NCBI GenBank assembly: GCA_014843695.1
Contig: CM026400.1
Span: 12,293,395 to 12,357,394 of the forward strand
DNA: 64,000 nt
Direction: 5' to 3'
From: Archivesica marissinica
Lineage: Eukaryota > Mollusca > Bivalvia > Venerida > Vesicomyidae
Shown here: positions 1 to 8,667 of the stretch, piece by piece
Position numbering within the stretch: the stretch's first letter is position 1
Layout of the letters: each line of letters starts with the position of its first letter
Notes under the pieces: generated by a model
What the model was told of the DNA's origin: nothing
The model's input: the letters and a program-made list of their open reading frames with translations, nothing else
Database searches by the model: none
Position numbers and translations under genes: made by a program

Positions 1-177
1 AATAATTAGGCAGCCATACATTTGAATCATGAAAGTTACTACCCGTAGTACAGTCTACTTTGCTGCAATTGATGCTGCTGCTTCAGTTTAATTTCCATCA
101 CCGCCGGCGAACCATGTGGATGAGCATTCTAAGACGATTATTTTCGAGAATTCCTAGCACCGTAGTATAGCCGTGAC

Positions 178-475
178 GTATCTGTTGATTTGTAGAGTGT
201 TGTCTTGTAAGAGTAGTCCTGGAGTGTTCGGTGATGGTGAATTGAATAGTGACAACTTCTTTCTTTGTATCTGTTGATGTGTAGAGTGTTGTCTTGTAGA
301 GTAGTCATGGAGTGTTCGGTGATGGTGAAGTGAAAAGTGACAACTAGAGTAGCATCTTCTTTCTTTGTATCTGTTGATGTGTAGAGTGTTGTCTTGTAGA
401 GTAGTCATGGAGTGTTCGGTGATGGTGAAGTGAAAAGTGACAACTAGAGGAGGCATCTTCTTTCTTTTCAGAGTG
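178..475. repeat. Short tandem triplication, units of about 90-107 bp
   Basis: Three successive units begin with TATCTGTTGAT at 178, 268 and 368. Each contains the phrase GTAGAGTGTTGTCTTG and then GTGTTCGGTGATGGTGAA. Units 2 and 3 are nearly identical; unit 1 is more diverged. The reverse strand reads open through the units, but this is repeat-derived and not a credible gene. The third unit leads into the larger tandem duplication starting near 380. Confidence 0.85.
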
Positions 476-774
476 ACAAGTCCTGATGGTTTCTTCTTTC
501 CGAACGGCTCTTATTAGAGCCACCCTCCCCACTGTTGGTCATTCCGCAGCAGATATAAACGGATTTGACAGTTGGACATATTGTCGTCTATGTTGCTCCA
601 GAGTCCGTCGATACCTCCACCACCTCCGTTGAATGAGGCAGAAGTGTGAGCATGTGTGCCATGTCGACAACCAAACGATCCAAGTATCCTACGCTGCTGC
701 TGCGAGATATGCCCCGACCGCGGCGTGCACTGTTGCTGCAATCTGTTAATCCATTTATGGAATTAATAGTTGGG

Positions 775-893
775 TAATAGTTTCCATCGGGGTATGAACT
801 ATATTAGGCGTGGTTAAAGTATGTGGAGGCCGAATGCATCCTCGCTAACATTAGACACACCCAATGTAGTTCATGCCCCGATGGAAACTATTA
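775..893. mobile_element. 119-bp MITE with ~26-bp terminal inverted repeats, copy 1
   Basis: The left end TAATAGTTTCCATCGGGG at 775 is the reverse complement of the right end CCCCGATGGAAACTATTA finishing at 893; the inverted match continues inward through ATGAACT. The element is far too short to encode a transposase, so it is a non-autonomous MITE. If the outer TA is the target duplication, the element proper is 115 bp and fits a TA-inserting superfamily such as Tc1/mariner; this class assignment is inference. Confidence 0.75.
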
Positions 894-1323
894 ACCCGCG
901 ATTCAGTCATATATTCTGTATAATATGTCATGTCTGCATGTCTGTAGAGTGTTGTCTTGTAGAGTAGTCCTGGCGTGTTCGGTGATGGTGAAGTGAAAAG
1001 TGACAACTAGAGGAGGCATCTTCTTTCTTAGAGTGACAAGTCCTGATGGTTTCTTCTTTCAACGGCTCTTAAGAGCCACCCTCCCCACTGTTGGTCATTC
1101 CGCAGCAGCATATAAAGATTTGACAGTTGCACATATTTCGTCTATGTGCTCCAGAGACCGTCGATACCTCCACCACCTCTTGAATGAGGCAGAATTGAGC
1201 ATGTGTGCCATGTCGACAACCAAACGATCCAAGTATCCTACGCTGCTGCTGCGAGATATGCCCCGACCGCGGCGTGCACTGTTGCTGCAATCTGTTAATC
1301 CATTTATGGAATTAATAGTTGGG

Positions 1324-1442
1324 TAATAGTTTCCATCGGGGTATGAACTATATTAGGCGTGGTTAAAGTATGTGGAGGCCGAATGCATCCTCGCTAACAT
1401 TAGACACACCCAATGTAGTTCATGCCCCGATGGAAACTATTA
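1324..1442. mobile_element. 119-bp MITE, copy 2 (inside the tandem duplication)
   Basis: This has the same length and ends as the element at 775-893. It lies at the equivalent place in the duplicated segment, so it was copied by the duplication and is not an independent insertion. Confidence 0.75.
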
Positions 1443-1492
1443 ACCCGCGATTCAGTCATATATTCTGTATAATATGTCATGTCTGCAGGTCT

Positions 1493-1959
1493 ATGTGAGA
1501 TATAACGGTAAATATGTACCATAAATCGTGTTATTCAGGATACACGCGTTTTATTACGCATTGATGTCGACCATATTTACATTGTTTTGTTATGCAAACA
1601 AACCGCGTATACGACGTTTGTTTATTATATAGTTGAAATACTCAGTTTTTACAGCAATTATTTGGAAAAAATATGTACCATATAATAGGAAATTACATTC
1701 TGTAGAAATTTGCGTTTTCACTGATGTAGTGTCCCTTTAAGTTCCTTGCATAAGGATACAATCCCTCACACCTGAAGCGAACGCGCTTTTTGTCATACTG
1801 TCCATTGCATATTAACTTAAGAATTATGTATTTGGTTAACTAAAAATAATTATGCTTGGCCTACTGCAGTGTATAATTACATTCAGCCGGGATGGCAGGA
1901 GGCGTGGTTTAATATTCATATGTGTATTGTTCAATCTCTGTAACAGAAGAATTTGTAGT
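1493..1959. other. Non-tandem stretch, no gene seen
   Basis: AT-rich sequence without a recognisable coding region. The only structure is a short SINE-B fragment at about 1741-1790. Confidence 0.5.
1741..1790 (-). mobile_element. SINE-B head fragment, decayed
   Basis: CACCTGAAGCGAACGCGCT at about 1769-1789 matches the tRNA-like head of the SINE-B copies at 12.5-13.2 kb in minus orientation. CTTGCATAAGGATACAATC just before it matches their TTGCCTAAGGACACAATCG. The B-box region between them is deleted. Confidence 0.5.
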
Positions 1960-2090
1960 TTCGACCCCCCGTCTGACCCTAATAAAATTAACAGTCTTTC
2001 AGGTGGGACTTTAAACCGAGGTCTCGCGTCGGTGCTGTACACCGTGCACGTAAAAGAACCAGAGGAGACTTTGGAATGGGTCAACATATA
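1960..2090 (+). mobile_element. SINE-C body fragment
   Basis: The stretch from GTCTGACCCTAATAAAATTA through GTGGGACTTTAAACCGAGGT to AGAACCAGAGGAGACTTTGG closely matches the body of the fuller SINE-C copy at 3450-3560. Head and tail are missing here, so this is a fragment. The open frames across it on both strands are shadows of the SINE. Confidence 0.7.
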
Positions 2091-2582
2091 ATGGCACTGT
2101 ATGCTATAATGGTGGCCTATGGATATTTCAATAGTGGTGTCTGACCTCAAGGACTTCAGTAGATCGCGATCGTCGGTATACCGCACTATAAATCAAAGTT
2201 CTGTGCTCTGAGCAGTGCTGTAGCCAGCAGCGGTGCTCCGGGTGCATGACACACCGGATTTGGTGGGTGGTGGTGTAGATGCTTGTCTGCGTACGGTAGT
2301 GGTATCGTAATGCGGTACAATATCCGAAAAAGAATGAAGATTTATGCAAATGTGCTAACAAGATGGAAACAAATATTATTTTCTAGTTTGCCAGTTCTTT
2401 TTGTTGGTACTTGTTGTAACCGATGTGAGTGCCTCAGTCGCCTCAGTGGGGCTACGGGCCTGCGTTCGTAGTGACATTATAAATGAAATGACTTCGTGTG
2501 CAGGGAGGTTGGTTTGTTGTTGTTGTGCAAGGTTACTGTTGCTATTCACACAATACCTCTATTTAAGGAATCAATCGCAGGT
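2091..2582. other. Non-tandem stretch, no gene seen
   Basis: Low-copy sequence with short overlapping open frames on both strands (up to 77 codons). None has a recognisable domain or splice context. Confidence 0.4.
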
Positions 2583-2701
2583 TAATAGTTTCCATCGAGG
2601 TATGAACTGTATTGGGCGTGGTTAAAGTGTGTGGAGGTTGAATGCGCCTACGCCAAATTTAAGCACGCACATTGTAATTCATACCCAGATGGAACCTATT
2701 A
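2583..2701. mobile_element. 119-bp MITE, independent third copy
   Basis: It runs from TAATAGTTTCCATCGAGG to GATGGAACCTATTA, again exactly 119 bp, with the internal phrase GGGCGTGGTTAAAGT shared with copies 1 and 2. It is more diverged and has different flanks, so this is a separate insertion. It confirms the element boundaries. Confidence 0.75.
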
Positions 2702-2992
2702 TAGTCCAGATTTGCATCGTACATTGTGCCGGACTTGCTTGGAACAGCGTAAACTGTGAAAGACACATCTTTTCTCGCGAAGAATGATGTCTAACATTGC
2801 GTATGCGCATGCTCTTAACGTCGTGTGCACATGTCAGCTGCATATCATTAGTTGGGAACCCTCATATGAAAATGAATACAATCAGAGCACCTACGTTCAT
2901 CGAAGGAAGCGCAATAGCGATGCAAATATAGATACATGTATATATAAACAAAAAGGACATGGTGGCATTTTATAGCTCGTCCGAATTATATA
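2702..2992. other. Non-tandem stretch, no gene seen
   Basis: Contains one 63-codon open frame on the plus strand (2784-2975) with no recognisable domain. Nothing else is seen. Confidence 0.4.
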
Positions 2993-3115
2993 AGCATACG
3001 TCCTATCTACGGTTGTACTATAGAAACATACATCCGATCTACCGCTGTACTATATAAACATACGTCCGTCATGTCGCTGTACTATATAAACATACGTCCG
3101 ATCTCCCGCTGTCTG
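2993..3115. repeat. Tandem repeat, ~32-bp unit, about 4 copies
   Basis: The motif CATACGTCCGATCT followed by GCTGTACTATATAAA recurs about every 32 bp. The units are imperfect. Confidence 0.75.
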
Positions 3116-3247
3116 TCGAAGACTATACTCCAAGTTCCGGTGTACGGCCCTGAACGTAATATAACAGGAGACCATTATGGTATTATACTCCCAAAACCTT
3201 TAGAATGCGTAACTCGTGTTGGCCACCGGTATTGATGACACATATAC

Positions 3248-3932
3248 TCAAATACACACATGACTATGACGTAGTTTCCTGGACAAAAAGGAGGAATTCA
3301 ACCGTGCGGGCTTTCTTGGTCTCTGATAGGTTGGATACGTCCACGAACAGTTTAATGAACTCCGCGCACAGTTTACAAACTCGATAGACGGATCTGTAGT
3401 CCGGTAGTTAACACGCTGGACTGGTAATCCAGGGATCGCAGGTTCCCGTCTGACCCTAATAAAATTAACAGTCTTTCAGATGGGACGTTAAACCGAGGTA
3501 TCGTGTCAGTGCTTTACACCGTGCACGTAAAAGAACCAGAGGAGACTCTGGAATGGGTCTCTGTCTGTATCATTGCACTATCCTCCAAAATCTAAAATGA
3601 CTAATCTCTTCAGGAGGCGTCGCTCATATGGGTAACCGGTAGCGACGATAAATAAACGTAAAACATACAAATTACAAACTCCATAGGATGAATAAAATTG
3701 CACGCGGATGATGTGTAACTCCATATAGGAGTTTTCAAAACTGTCCGCGGATTCAAATAAACTACCCGTGCAGAGTATAAACTGTCCGCATTCAGTTTCT
3801 TTGTCTGTGATTGAATGATTACGTCCGCAGACAGGTTAATAAACACCGCGCGCATAGTTTATAAACTGTCCGCGGATGACGTCCTCGTTTTTGTCTAGGA
3901 AACCGCGTCATACATAACTACTAGTATTTGAA
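3248..3932. mobile_element. TIR element of about 685 bp, carrying an internal SINE
   Basis: The left sequence TATGACGTAGTTTCCTGG followed by ACAAAAAGGAGG (3265-3294) is an inverted match to the right sequence at 3883-3912, which ends AGGAAACCGCGTCATA. The inverted similarity extends outward through CAAATAC (about 3250) and GTATTTG (about 3924). No transposase is visible. SINE-C lies inside at 3388-3668. A ~36-bp direct repeat with CCGCGC and AGTTTA(C/T)AAACT flanks the SINE (about 3348-3383 and 3832-3868). Exact ends and target duplication are uncertain. Confidence 0.5.
3388..3668 (+). mobile_element. SINE-C, near full-length, tRNA-like head
   Basis: The head contains TAGTCCGGTAGTTAACACG, then a well-formed anticodon arm CTGGA-CTGGTAA-TCCAG (5-bp stem, 7-nt loop with GGT in the middle), then a degenerate T-arm around GCAGGTTCC. 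The body carries CAGATGGGACGTTAAACCGA and AGAACCAGAGGAGACTCTGG. The tail is GCGACGATAAATAAACGTAA, with relatives at 25,683 and 54,830. A threonine-tRNA-like origin (GGT anticodon) is plausible but inferred. Confidence 0.7.
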
Positions 3933-4011
3933 TACAGTTCATGGAAGGTCTATTCAACTTGATAGCTGAAGTAATCCAGTACATTACACATTTCTAAATT
4001 AAATTGAATCA

Positions 4012-4266
4012 TCAACATTTCTCCTAAAAGTAGACCCGTCAACATTTCTCCTAAAAGTAGATCCGTCAACATTTCTCCTACAAGTAGATCCGTCAACATT
4101 TCTCCTAAAAGTAGATCCGTCAACATTTCTCCTGCAAGTAGACGCGTCAACATTTCTCCTACAAGTAGATCCGTCAACATTTCTCCTACAAGTAGATCCG
4201 TCAACATTTCTCCTAAAAGTAGATCCGTCAACATTTCTCCTAAAAGTAGATCCGTCAACATTTCAG
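4012..4266. repeat. Minisatellite, 27-bp unit, about 9.4 copies
   Basis: The unit contains TCAACATTTCTCCTAAAAGT followed by AGATCCG, with mostly single-base variation (CTAAAAG or CTACAAG). Because 27 is a multiple of three, the minus strand reads as a 9-residue peptide repeat (MLTDLLLGE). This is a consequence of the repeat and not evidence of a gene. Confidence 0.9.
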
Positions 4267-4541
4267 GTAACTAAAGGTTCATCCATCGCATACAAGTGTG
4301 ATGCCGTCTTTTCTTAAGCGATCTTGGTATAACATTGTATTTGCACCAGACGGTATTCATTCACATACAAAGCGACACATCACAATAAATACTTGGACGT
4401 TTAACAATGTCCACTGCAGTATTCTACTGCTCCTATCTTCTGTATTCACTCTCATATTCTGCCATACGTGGATTGCATTTCTAGCGTGCCGATTTTAGTT
4501 ACCTGTAACAATATGTCGGAAATATATGATAAAACATGGGT
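4267..4541. other. Non-tandem stretch, no gene seen
   Basis: A 66-codon plus-strand open frame (4298-4498) has no recognisable domain. Nothing else is seen. Confidence 0.4.
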
Positions 4542-4570
4542 ATTATAATAATAATAATAATAATAATAAA
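4542..4570. repeat. ATA trinucleotide microsatellite
   Basis: Uninterrupted ATA repeats sit directly upstream of the SINE-A copy at 4578. Confidence 0.9.
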
Positions 4571-4577
4571 AATCAAG

Positions 4578-4832
4578 ATGACCGATTAGCGCAGTGGTTA
4601 GCGCGCTCGTTTTCTCACCAATGCAATCCGGGTTCGATCCTCGGACCTGGAAGTATGTGAGATGATACGGTGGTCGCCAGATCGGACAGGTTGGTTTTCT
4701 CCGGGTACTCCGGTTTCCTCCCACACGAATGACCACATATAAGCTTTCATCCGCGCCAACGAGAGTGATTAATATAAGTTGTTAAAACGTTTTTTTCGCA
4801 ATCGTTGTAAAATAAATAAAGTTTAAACTTTA
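4578..4832 (+). mobile_element. SINE-A, near full-length
   Basis: The tRNA-like head has an A-box region (TTAGCGCAGTGGTTAGCGCG) and a B-box (GGGTTCGATCC). The central part contains CTCCGGTTTCCTCCCACACG and GAATGACCAC. The 3' part is GAGAGTGATTAATATAAGTT, then CGCAATCGTTGTAAAATAAA. The tail stem-loop is damaged in this copy (AACGTTTTTTT). The box motifs imply a Pol III-type promoter, as is known for tRNA-derived SINEs; activity cannot be judged. Confidence 0.85.
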
Positions 4833-4990
4833 ATAATAAAGACTTTATTTTACGAGAGTAGAACTACTCATTTAGCAAACGTGAACCTACATCGAGGCCC
4901 TCAACATATATACAAATCAAATGCAACCAAAGGATATAAGTGAAAACTACACATTGGAAATATATATAGTAATGTAAAAGCTGAACGTAA

Positions 4991-5603
4991 AATAGAGAAA
5001 CTATATATAATATGTTATGGAATATGGTGATATATGGAATTGTCTAGTAGAGAAACTATATATACTATGTTATGGAATATGATGATATATGGAATTGTCT
5101 AGTAGAGAAACTATATATAATATGTTATGGAATATGATGATATATGGAATTGTCTAGTAGAGAAACTATATATAATATGTTATGGAATATGATGATATAT
5201 GGAATTGTCTAGTAGAGAAACTATATATAATATGTTATGGAATATGGTGATATATGGAATTGTCTAGTAGAGAAACTATATATAATATGTTATGGAATAT
5301 GATGATATATGGAATTGTCTAGTAGAGAAACTATATATAATATGTTATGGAATATGATGATATATGGAATTGTCTAGTAGAGAAACTATATATAATATGT
5401 TATGGAATATGATGATATATGGAATTGTCTAGTAGAGAAACTATATATAATATGTTATGGAATATGGTGATATATGGAATTGTCTAGTAGAGAAACTATA
5501 TATAATATGTTATGGAATATGATGATATATGGAATTGTCTAGTAGAGAAACTATATATAATATGTTTTGGAATTTGATGATATATGGAATTGTCTAGTAG
5601 AGT
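4991..5603. repeat. AT-rich minisatellite, 55-bp unit, about 11 copies
   Basis: AGTAGAGAAACTATATATAA recurs every 55 bp from 4991, with GGAATATGATGATATATGGA in each unit. The units are nearly identical, with a GGTGATA/GATGATA alternation in some. Confidence 0.95.
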
Positions 5604-5698
5604 TTAAATGGGGAATGAAACAATCAATGTGCAGATATGACTTGTATTGGTATCTTGAAAAAGTATGAACTCAGCTTAAAGACAGCCGTTCACAGAAT

Positions 5699-5754
5699 CT
5701 AGTAACTATTGCAATGGTAATGCTCAATCTGATAACGGTTGTGTACAATATCAC
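5699..5754 (-). CDS. Possible last exon of the FABP-like gene (tentative)
   Basis: On the minus strand a possible acceptor (TAGTGTTACTTCAG) is followed by a short open stretch reading GDIVHNRYQIE and ending in TAG at 5701-5699, 17 codons after the junction. FABP genes usually end with an exon of this size carrying a motif like GD-V-C-T-R-x-Y, so length, position and partial sequence fit. The problem is phase: this frame needs a split codon (phase 1), whereas the GTAAGT donor of the preceding exon is phase 0. A one-base assembly error, a different acceptor, decay, or chance are all possible. No AATAAA is seen just downstream. Confidence 0.3.
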
Positions 5755-5914
5755 CTGAAGTAACACTAGTAGAACTGTATTGTTACTGTTCCACCGTAAG
5801 CAGATAATTTTGAACTGGGAATTAAGCATGTTTGTAAGTATGTACTATTTGGATGTTAGTCTGCTGGCTCATGTGTGTAATTTGTTGAATCAACTGTTCA
5901 CCGTATGTGTTATC

Positions 5915-6095
5915 TGTTTGCGTAGTGTGTGCATACTGTTTGCATAGGGCGTGCATATGGTTTGCATAGGGTTTACATATGATTTGCGTATTGTGTACAT
6001 AGGGTTTGCATAGGGTTTTGCATAGGGTTTTGCGTAGTGTGTACATAATGTTTGCATAGGTTGCATAGGTTTGCATAGGGTTTGCATATGGTATG
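5915..6095. repeat. Degenerate ~12-bp repeat in the third intron of the FABP-like gene
   Basis: TTTGCATAGGGT-like units recur irregularly, with variants such as TTTGCATATGG and TTTGCGTAGTGT. The reverse strand reads open here, which explains the overlapping minus-strand frames. Confidence 0.75.
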
Positions 6096-6137
6096 TGCGG
6101 CAATATTGGAGTACAATAACCATACACTACAACTTAC

Positions 6138-6248
6138 TACGACCATCTTATCATTCACTATATGTCGGTTGATATGCATTTCCATGTCGTTTAGACTTTT
6201 ATCCAGGTGTTTTTCTATTACCGTTTCTCCATCCACGGTCACGACACT
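6138..6248 (-). CDS. FABP-like gene, exon 3 (111 nt)
   Basis: Fatty-acid-binding proteins are small cytosolic beta-barrels that carry fatty acids, retinoids or other lipids. On the minus strand this exon has a good acceptor (GATTATTTTCCAG) and a consensus donor (GTAAGT), both phase 0. It encodes 37 residues starting SVVTVDGETVIEKH and ending NRHIVNDKMVV. In vertebrate FABP genes exon 3 starts S-x-x-T-x-D-G and ends D-K-L-V-V exactly at the introns, normally 34 codons; this one is three longer in the middle. The splice positions match the family precisely, which is the strongest argument that it is real. The next exon upstream is at 7325-7503. Its open frame continues past the donor only by chance. 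Confidence 0.75.
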
Positions 6249-6311
6249 CTGGAAAATAATCAAGCAACATATGGGATGTACATGTATATACATGTATTTA
6301 TTATCAGTACA

Positions 6312-6420
6312 CATTATTTTATCTCGATTGAGAAACACGTTTTTATAACGTTATACCTATCTCCTGATAAAATACATGGCTATCGGCAGAGAGAAGAGTC
6401 ATATTGTGGATTTAAATATA
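6312..6420 (-). mobile_element. Decayed SINE-B tail in intron 2 of the FABP-like gene
   Basis: ATCTCGATTGAGAAACACG and GGCAGAGAGAAGAGTCATAT, followed by GTGGATTTAAATAT, align in order with the SINE-B tail and body at 16,075-16,205. Many substitutions indicate an old copy. The head is replaced by the 19-bp array that follows. Confidence 0.55.
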
Positions 6421-6748
6421 TGGTTAAGTGCCATGCCTCTGGTTAAGTAACATGCCTCTGGCTAAGTACCTTGTCTCTGGTTAAGTACCATGTCTCTGGT
6501 TAAGTACCATGCCTCTGGTTAAGTACCATGCCTCTGGTTAAGTACCATGTCTCTGGTTAAGTGCCTTGTCTCTGGTTAAGTACCATGTCTCTGGTTAAGT
6601 ACCATGTCTCTGGTTAAGTGCCTTGTCTCTGGTTAAGTGCCATGTCTCTGGTTAAGTACCATGTCTCTGGTTAAGTACCATGCCTCTGGTTAAGTGCCAT
6701 GCCTCTGGTTAAGTACCATATCTCTGGTTAAGTACGATGCCTCTGGCG
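6421..6748. repeat. Minisatellite, 19-bp unit, about 17 copies
   Basis: GGTTAAGTACCATGTCTCT and its variants (GTGCC, CATGCC, CTTGTC) repeat every 19 bp. It lies in intron 2 of the FABP-like gene, where a SINE-B copy would carry its ATGCCTTGCCTAAG segment, so it may have grown from SINE sequence; that is inference. Confidence 0.9.
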
Positions 6749-6836
6749 TTTTTAAGCGCTCCTCACCAATGCAACCCGATCCTCGAACTGGGAAGTATGT
6801 GGGATAGTACGATGGTTGCCAAATCAGACAGCTGCG
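6749..6836 (+). mobile_element. SINE-A fragment, decayed
   Basis: CTCACCAATGCAACC, GATCCTCGAACTGGGAAGTA and GTACGATGGTTGCCAAATCA follow the order of the SINE-A head and central part at 4610-4690. Both ends are missing. Confidence 0.6.
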
Positions 6837-6956
6837 TTTTAACTTCAAGCATCGTTAGTTATCTGTGCCTTTTAACTTTTAACCGGTGTGGTGTTGTCTG
6901 CTCTCACATAATTATGATTCGACACCTCGAGGGGGGAACACATGAAGCATTATCAC

Positions 6957-7049
6957 CAACATAACCACCACCACCACTACCATCATCATCATCGTCGTCA
7001 TCATCATCACCATCATTGTCGTCATGATCATGATTTCAATCACCACCAA

Positions 7050-7088
<39 letters not shown>
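6957..7088. repeat. CAC/CAT/CGT trinucleotide microsatellite
   Basis: Imperfect CAY triplets end in a pure CAT run at about 7049-7086. It gives spurious poly-His and poly-Asp frames. It is in intron 2 of the FABP-like gene. Confidence 0.95.
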
Positions 7089-7089
<1 letters not shown>

Positions 7090-7127
7090 GGTGTTGTTAT
7101 TTACAGCAGCGAATGATGGCGTATATG

Positions 7128-7266
7128 TGGTCATTCGTGTGGGAGGAAACCGGTGTACCGCAGAAACCCCACCTGTCCGATCTGACCACCACCGTACTTC
7201 ACCTTCCGAGAATCGAACCCGGGTTGCATTGGTGAGACCGAGCGTGCTAACCACTTAGCCGATAAC
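7128..7266 (-). mobile_element. SINE-A, 3'-truncated copy in intron 2 of the FABP-like gene
   Basis: In reverse orientation it carries the tRNA-like head with CGGCTAAGTGGTTAGCACGC, the B-box GGGTTCGATTC, and CGGTTTCCTCCCACACGAAT. The 3' tail is absent; the sequence meets the microsatellite side at about 7128. Confidence 0.8.
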
Positions 7267-7324
7267 AAAGTACTGTATATTAGAGTTGGAAGAGTAAAGA
7301 TAATAATACACCATTTATACAAAC

Positions 7325-7503
7325 ATTCATAGGAGAACCATCCAACGACGCTGATTCATACTGTTCACCAAGGTGAAATTGGAATGTTCTTGTATTTGGA
7401 ACACCTTGCATTCCTACGTTGATTACCCATAAGTCGCCATTTTGACTGTACGTAATCTCTGTCTTGGCATTCTTGAAAAATTCTTTTTTCTCTGGAGGGA
7501 GAC
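7325..7503 (-). CDS. FABP-like gene, exon 2 (179 nt)
   Basis: On the minus strand the exon follows a clear acceptor (TGCATCTATTTTCAG) and ends at AAT before GTTTGT, a weaker donor. It begins with two bases that complete a split codon, then reads LPPEKKEFFKNAKTEITY, SQNGDLWVINVGMQG, then RTFQFHLGEQYESASLDG and SPMN. This matches FABP exon 2: the N-G-D-x-W-x-I strand, the T-x-x-F-x-L-G-E-x-(F/Y) strand and the D-G turn. The phase-1 start and phase-0 end equal the conserved FABP introns 1 and 2; usual length is 173 nt, here 179. Exon 1 (M...F-x-G-x-W) was not found between here and 17.6 kb. The intron to exon 3 is 1076 bp and filled with SINEs and satellites. Subfamily cannot be set. Confidence 0.78.
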
Positions 7504-7654
7504 CTGAAAATAGATGCATATTATACCATGTGATTAGTTGAAAGACGTTTGAAATCGCAAACGTGTTGCACATTATTTTCTTACTCATCAAACCAATAGA
7601 CAAAAATCCCAATGTATATACACTGTGTAAACTTTCACTGGATCGCCGCTTTTT

Positions 7655-7898
7655 ATTAAACTTTATTTATTCTACAACGATTTCGAAGCAACTTATATTA
7701 ATCACTCTCGTTGGCGCGGATGAAAGCGTAAATGTAGGCATGCATGTGTGTGGGTGGGGGTACCGAAGTACCCGGAGAAAACCCACCTGTCCGATCTGGC
7801 GACCACAGTACCATCTCACGTACTTCCCGTTCCAAGGATCGAACCTGGGTTACATTGGTTAGAAGCGAGCGCGTTAACCACTGCGCTAATCGGGCAGC
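7655..7898 (-). mobile_element. SINE-A, near full-length
   Basis: Reverse orientation. From the head: GATTAGCGCAGTGGTTAACG, B-box GGTTCGATCC, CTCCGGGTACTTCGG, ATCCGCGCCAACGAGAGTGA and a tail ending AATAAATAAAGTTTAATAA. The tail stem-loop has lost its second arm (AAGTTGCTTCG). It lies upstream of FABP-like exon 2 and would be in the first intron. Confidence 0.85.
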
Positions 7899-7940
7899 TG
7901 CTTACTAAAGAAGCATTGTTTTACTCAGCACATTGATCAA

Positions 7941-8204
<264 letters not shown>

Positions 8205-8205
8205 T

Positions 8206-8640
8206 GGAATTAACTGTAATCTCCACATTATAATAACGACTTAGACTTACATACAAGAATTATTTGGCTATGCCGAACACACATACTACTGTACTAGATA
8301 GTACCAGTTTAACTGATATCCATTATATGAATGGTAAGTACACATGAAACAAATGCTTGATCATACACATATACCACTTGTATACACCAGTCATTAGTTA
8401 TATTTTTATTGCAGTTTGTACTAAGAATACCACAGATGAGCACAGTAGCCCCTTTGCGACATGACTTGAGAAAAATGGGGTATGGCACAGCTGAGCAATG
8501 GGAAGTCACTTGGGTTATGAGGCATACCAAACAAATTTACGTGCCACCTTTATATTCGATATATAATTTTAGAGTCAGCATATGTACATATGTTGTCAAA
8601 GTCCCGGCATTTCATCTGGATTACTCAACAGACCACGGAG
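8206..8640. other. Non-tandem stretch with one unassigned open frame
   Basis: A plus-strand frame (8409-8705) follows an acceptor-like sequence, TATTTTTATTGCAG. It reads MSTVAPLRHDLRKMGYGT, then AEQWEVTWVMRHTKQIY, and runs into the GACA repeat. I do not recognise the peptide and found no matching donor; it could be an exon or chance. FABP exon 1 is not here. Confidence 0.3.
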
Positions 8641-8667
8641 ACAGACAGACAGACAGACAGACAGACT
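8639..8667. repeat. GACA tetranucleotide microsatellite
   Basis: Seven GACA-type repeats sit immediately before the 47-bp array. Confidence 0.9.

Larger units (their letters stand above)
380..1490. repeat. Tandem duplication of a ~550-bp segment (380-943 and 944-1490)
   Basis: The block from GTAGAGTGTTGTCTTG at 381 through the MITE to about 943 is repeated immediately from 944 to about 1490. The copies differ mainly by single-base insertions and deletions, for example in the stretch around 505-650 compared with 1060-1200. Both have a minus-strand open frame (741-514 and 1290-1069) beginning MQQQCTPRSGHISQQQRR. I do not recognise that peptide and the frames diverge after the indels, so I do not call a gene. 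Confidence 0.85.

Noticed and set aside
1000..1326. 108-codon plus frame and its minus-strand partner as a gene
   Set aside because: The duplicate copy 550 bp away has the frames broken by indels and no family is recognised.
3388..3450. Functional tRNA-Thr gene
   Set aside because: The anticodon arm is intact, but the T-arm and acceptor pairing are not, and the sequence continues into a SINE body and tail.
4578..4650. Functional tRNA gene
   Set aside because: A and B boxes are present, but it is the head of a repeated SINE family with at least three other copies nearby.
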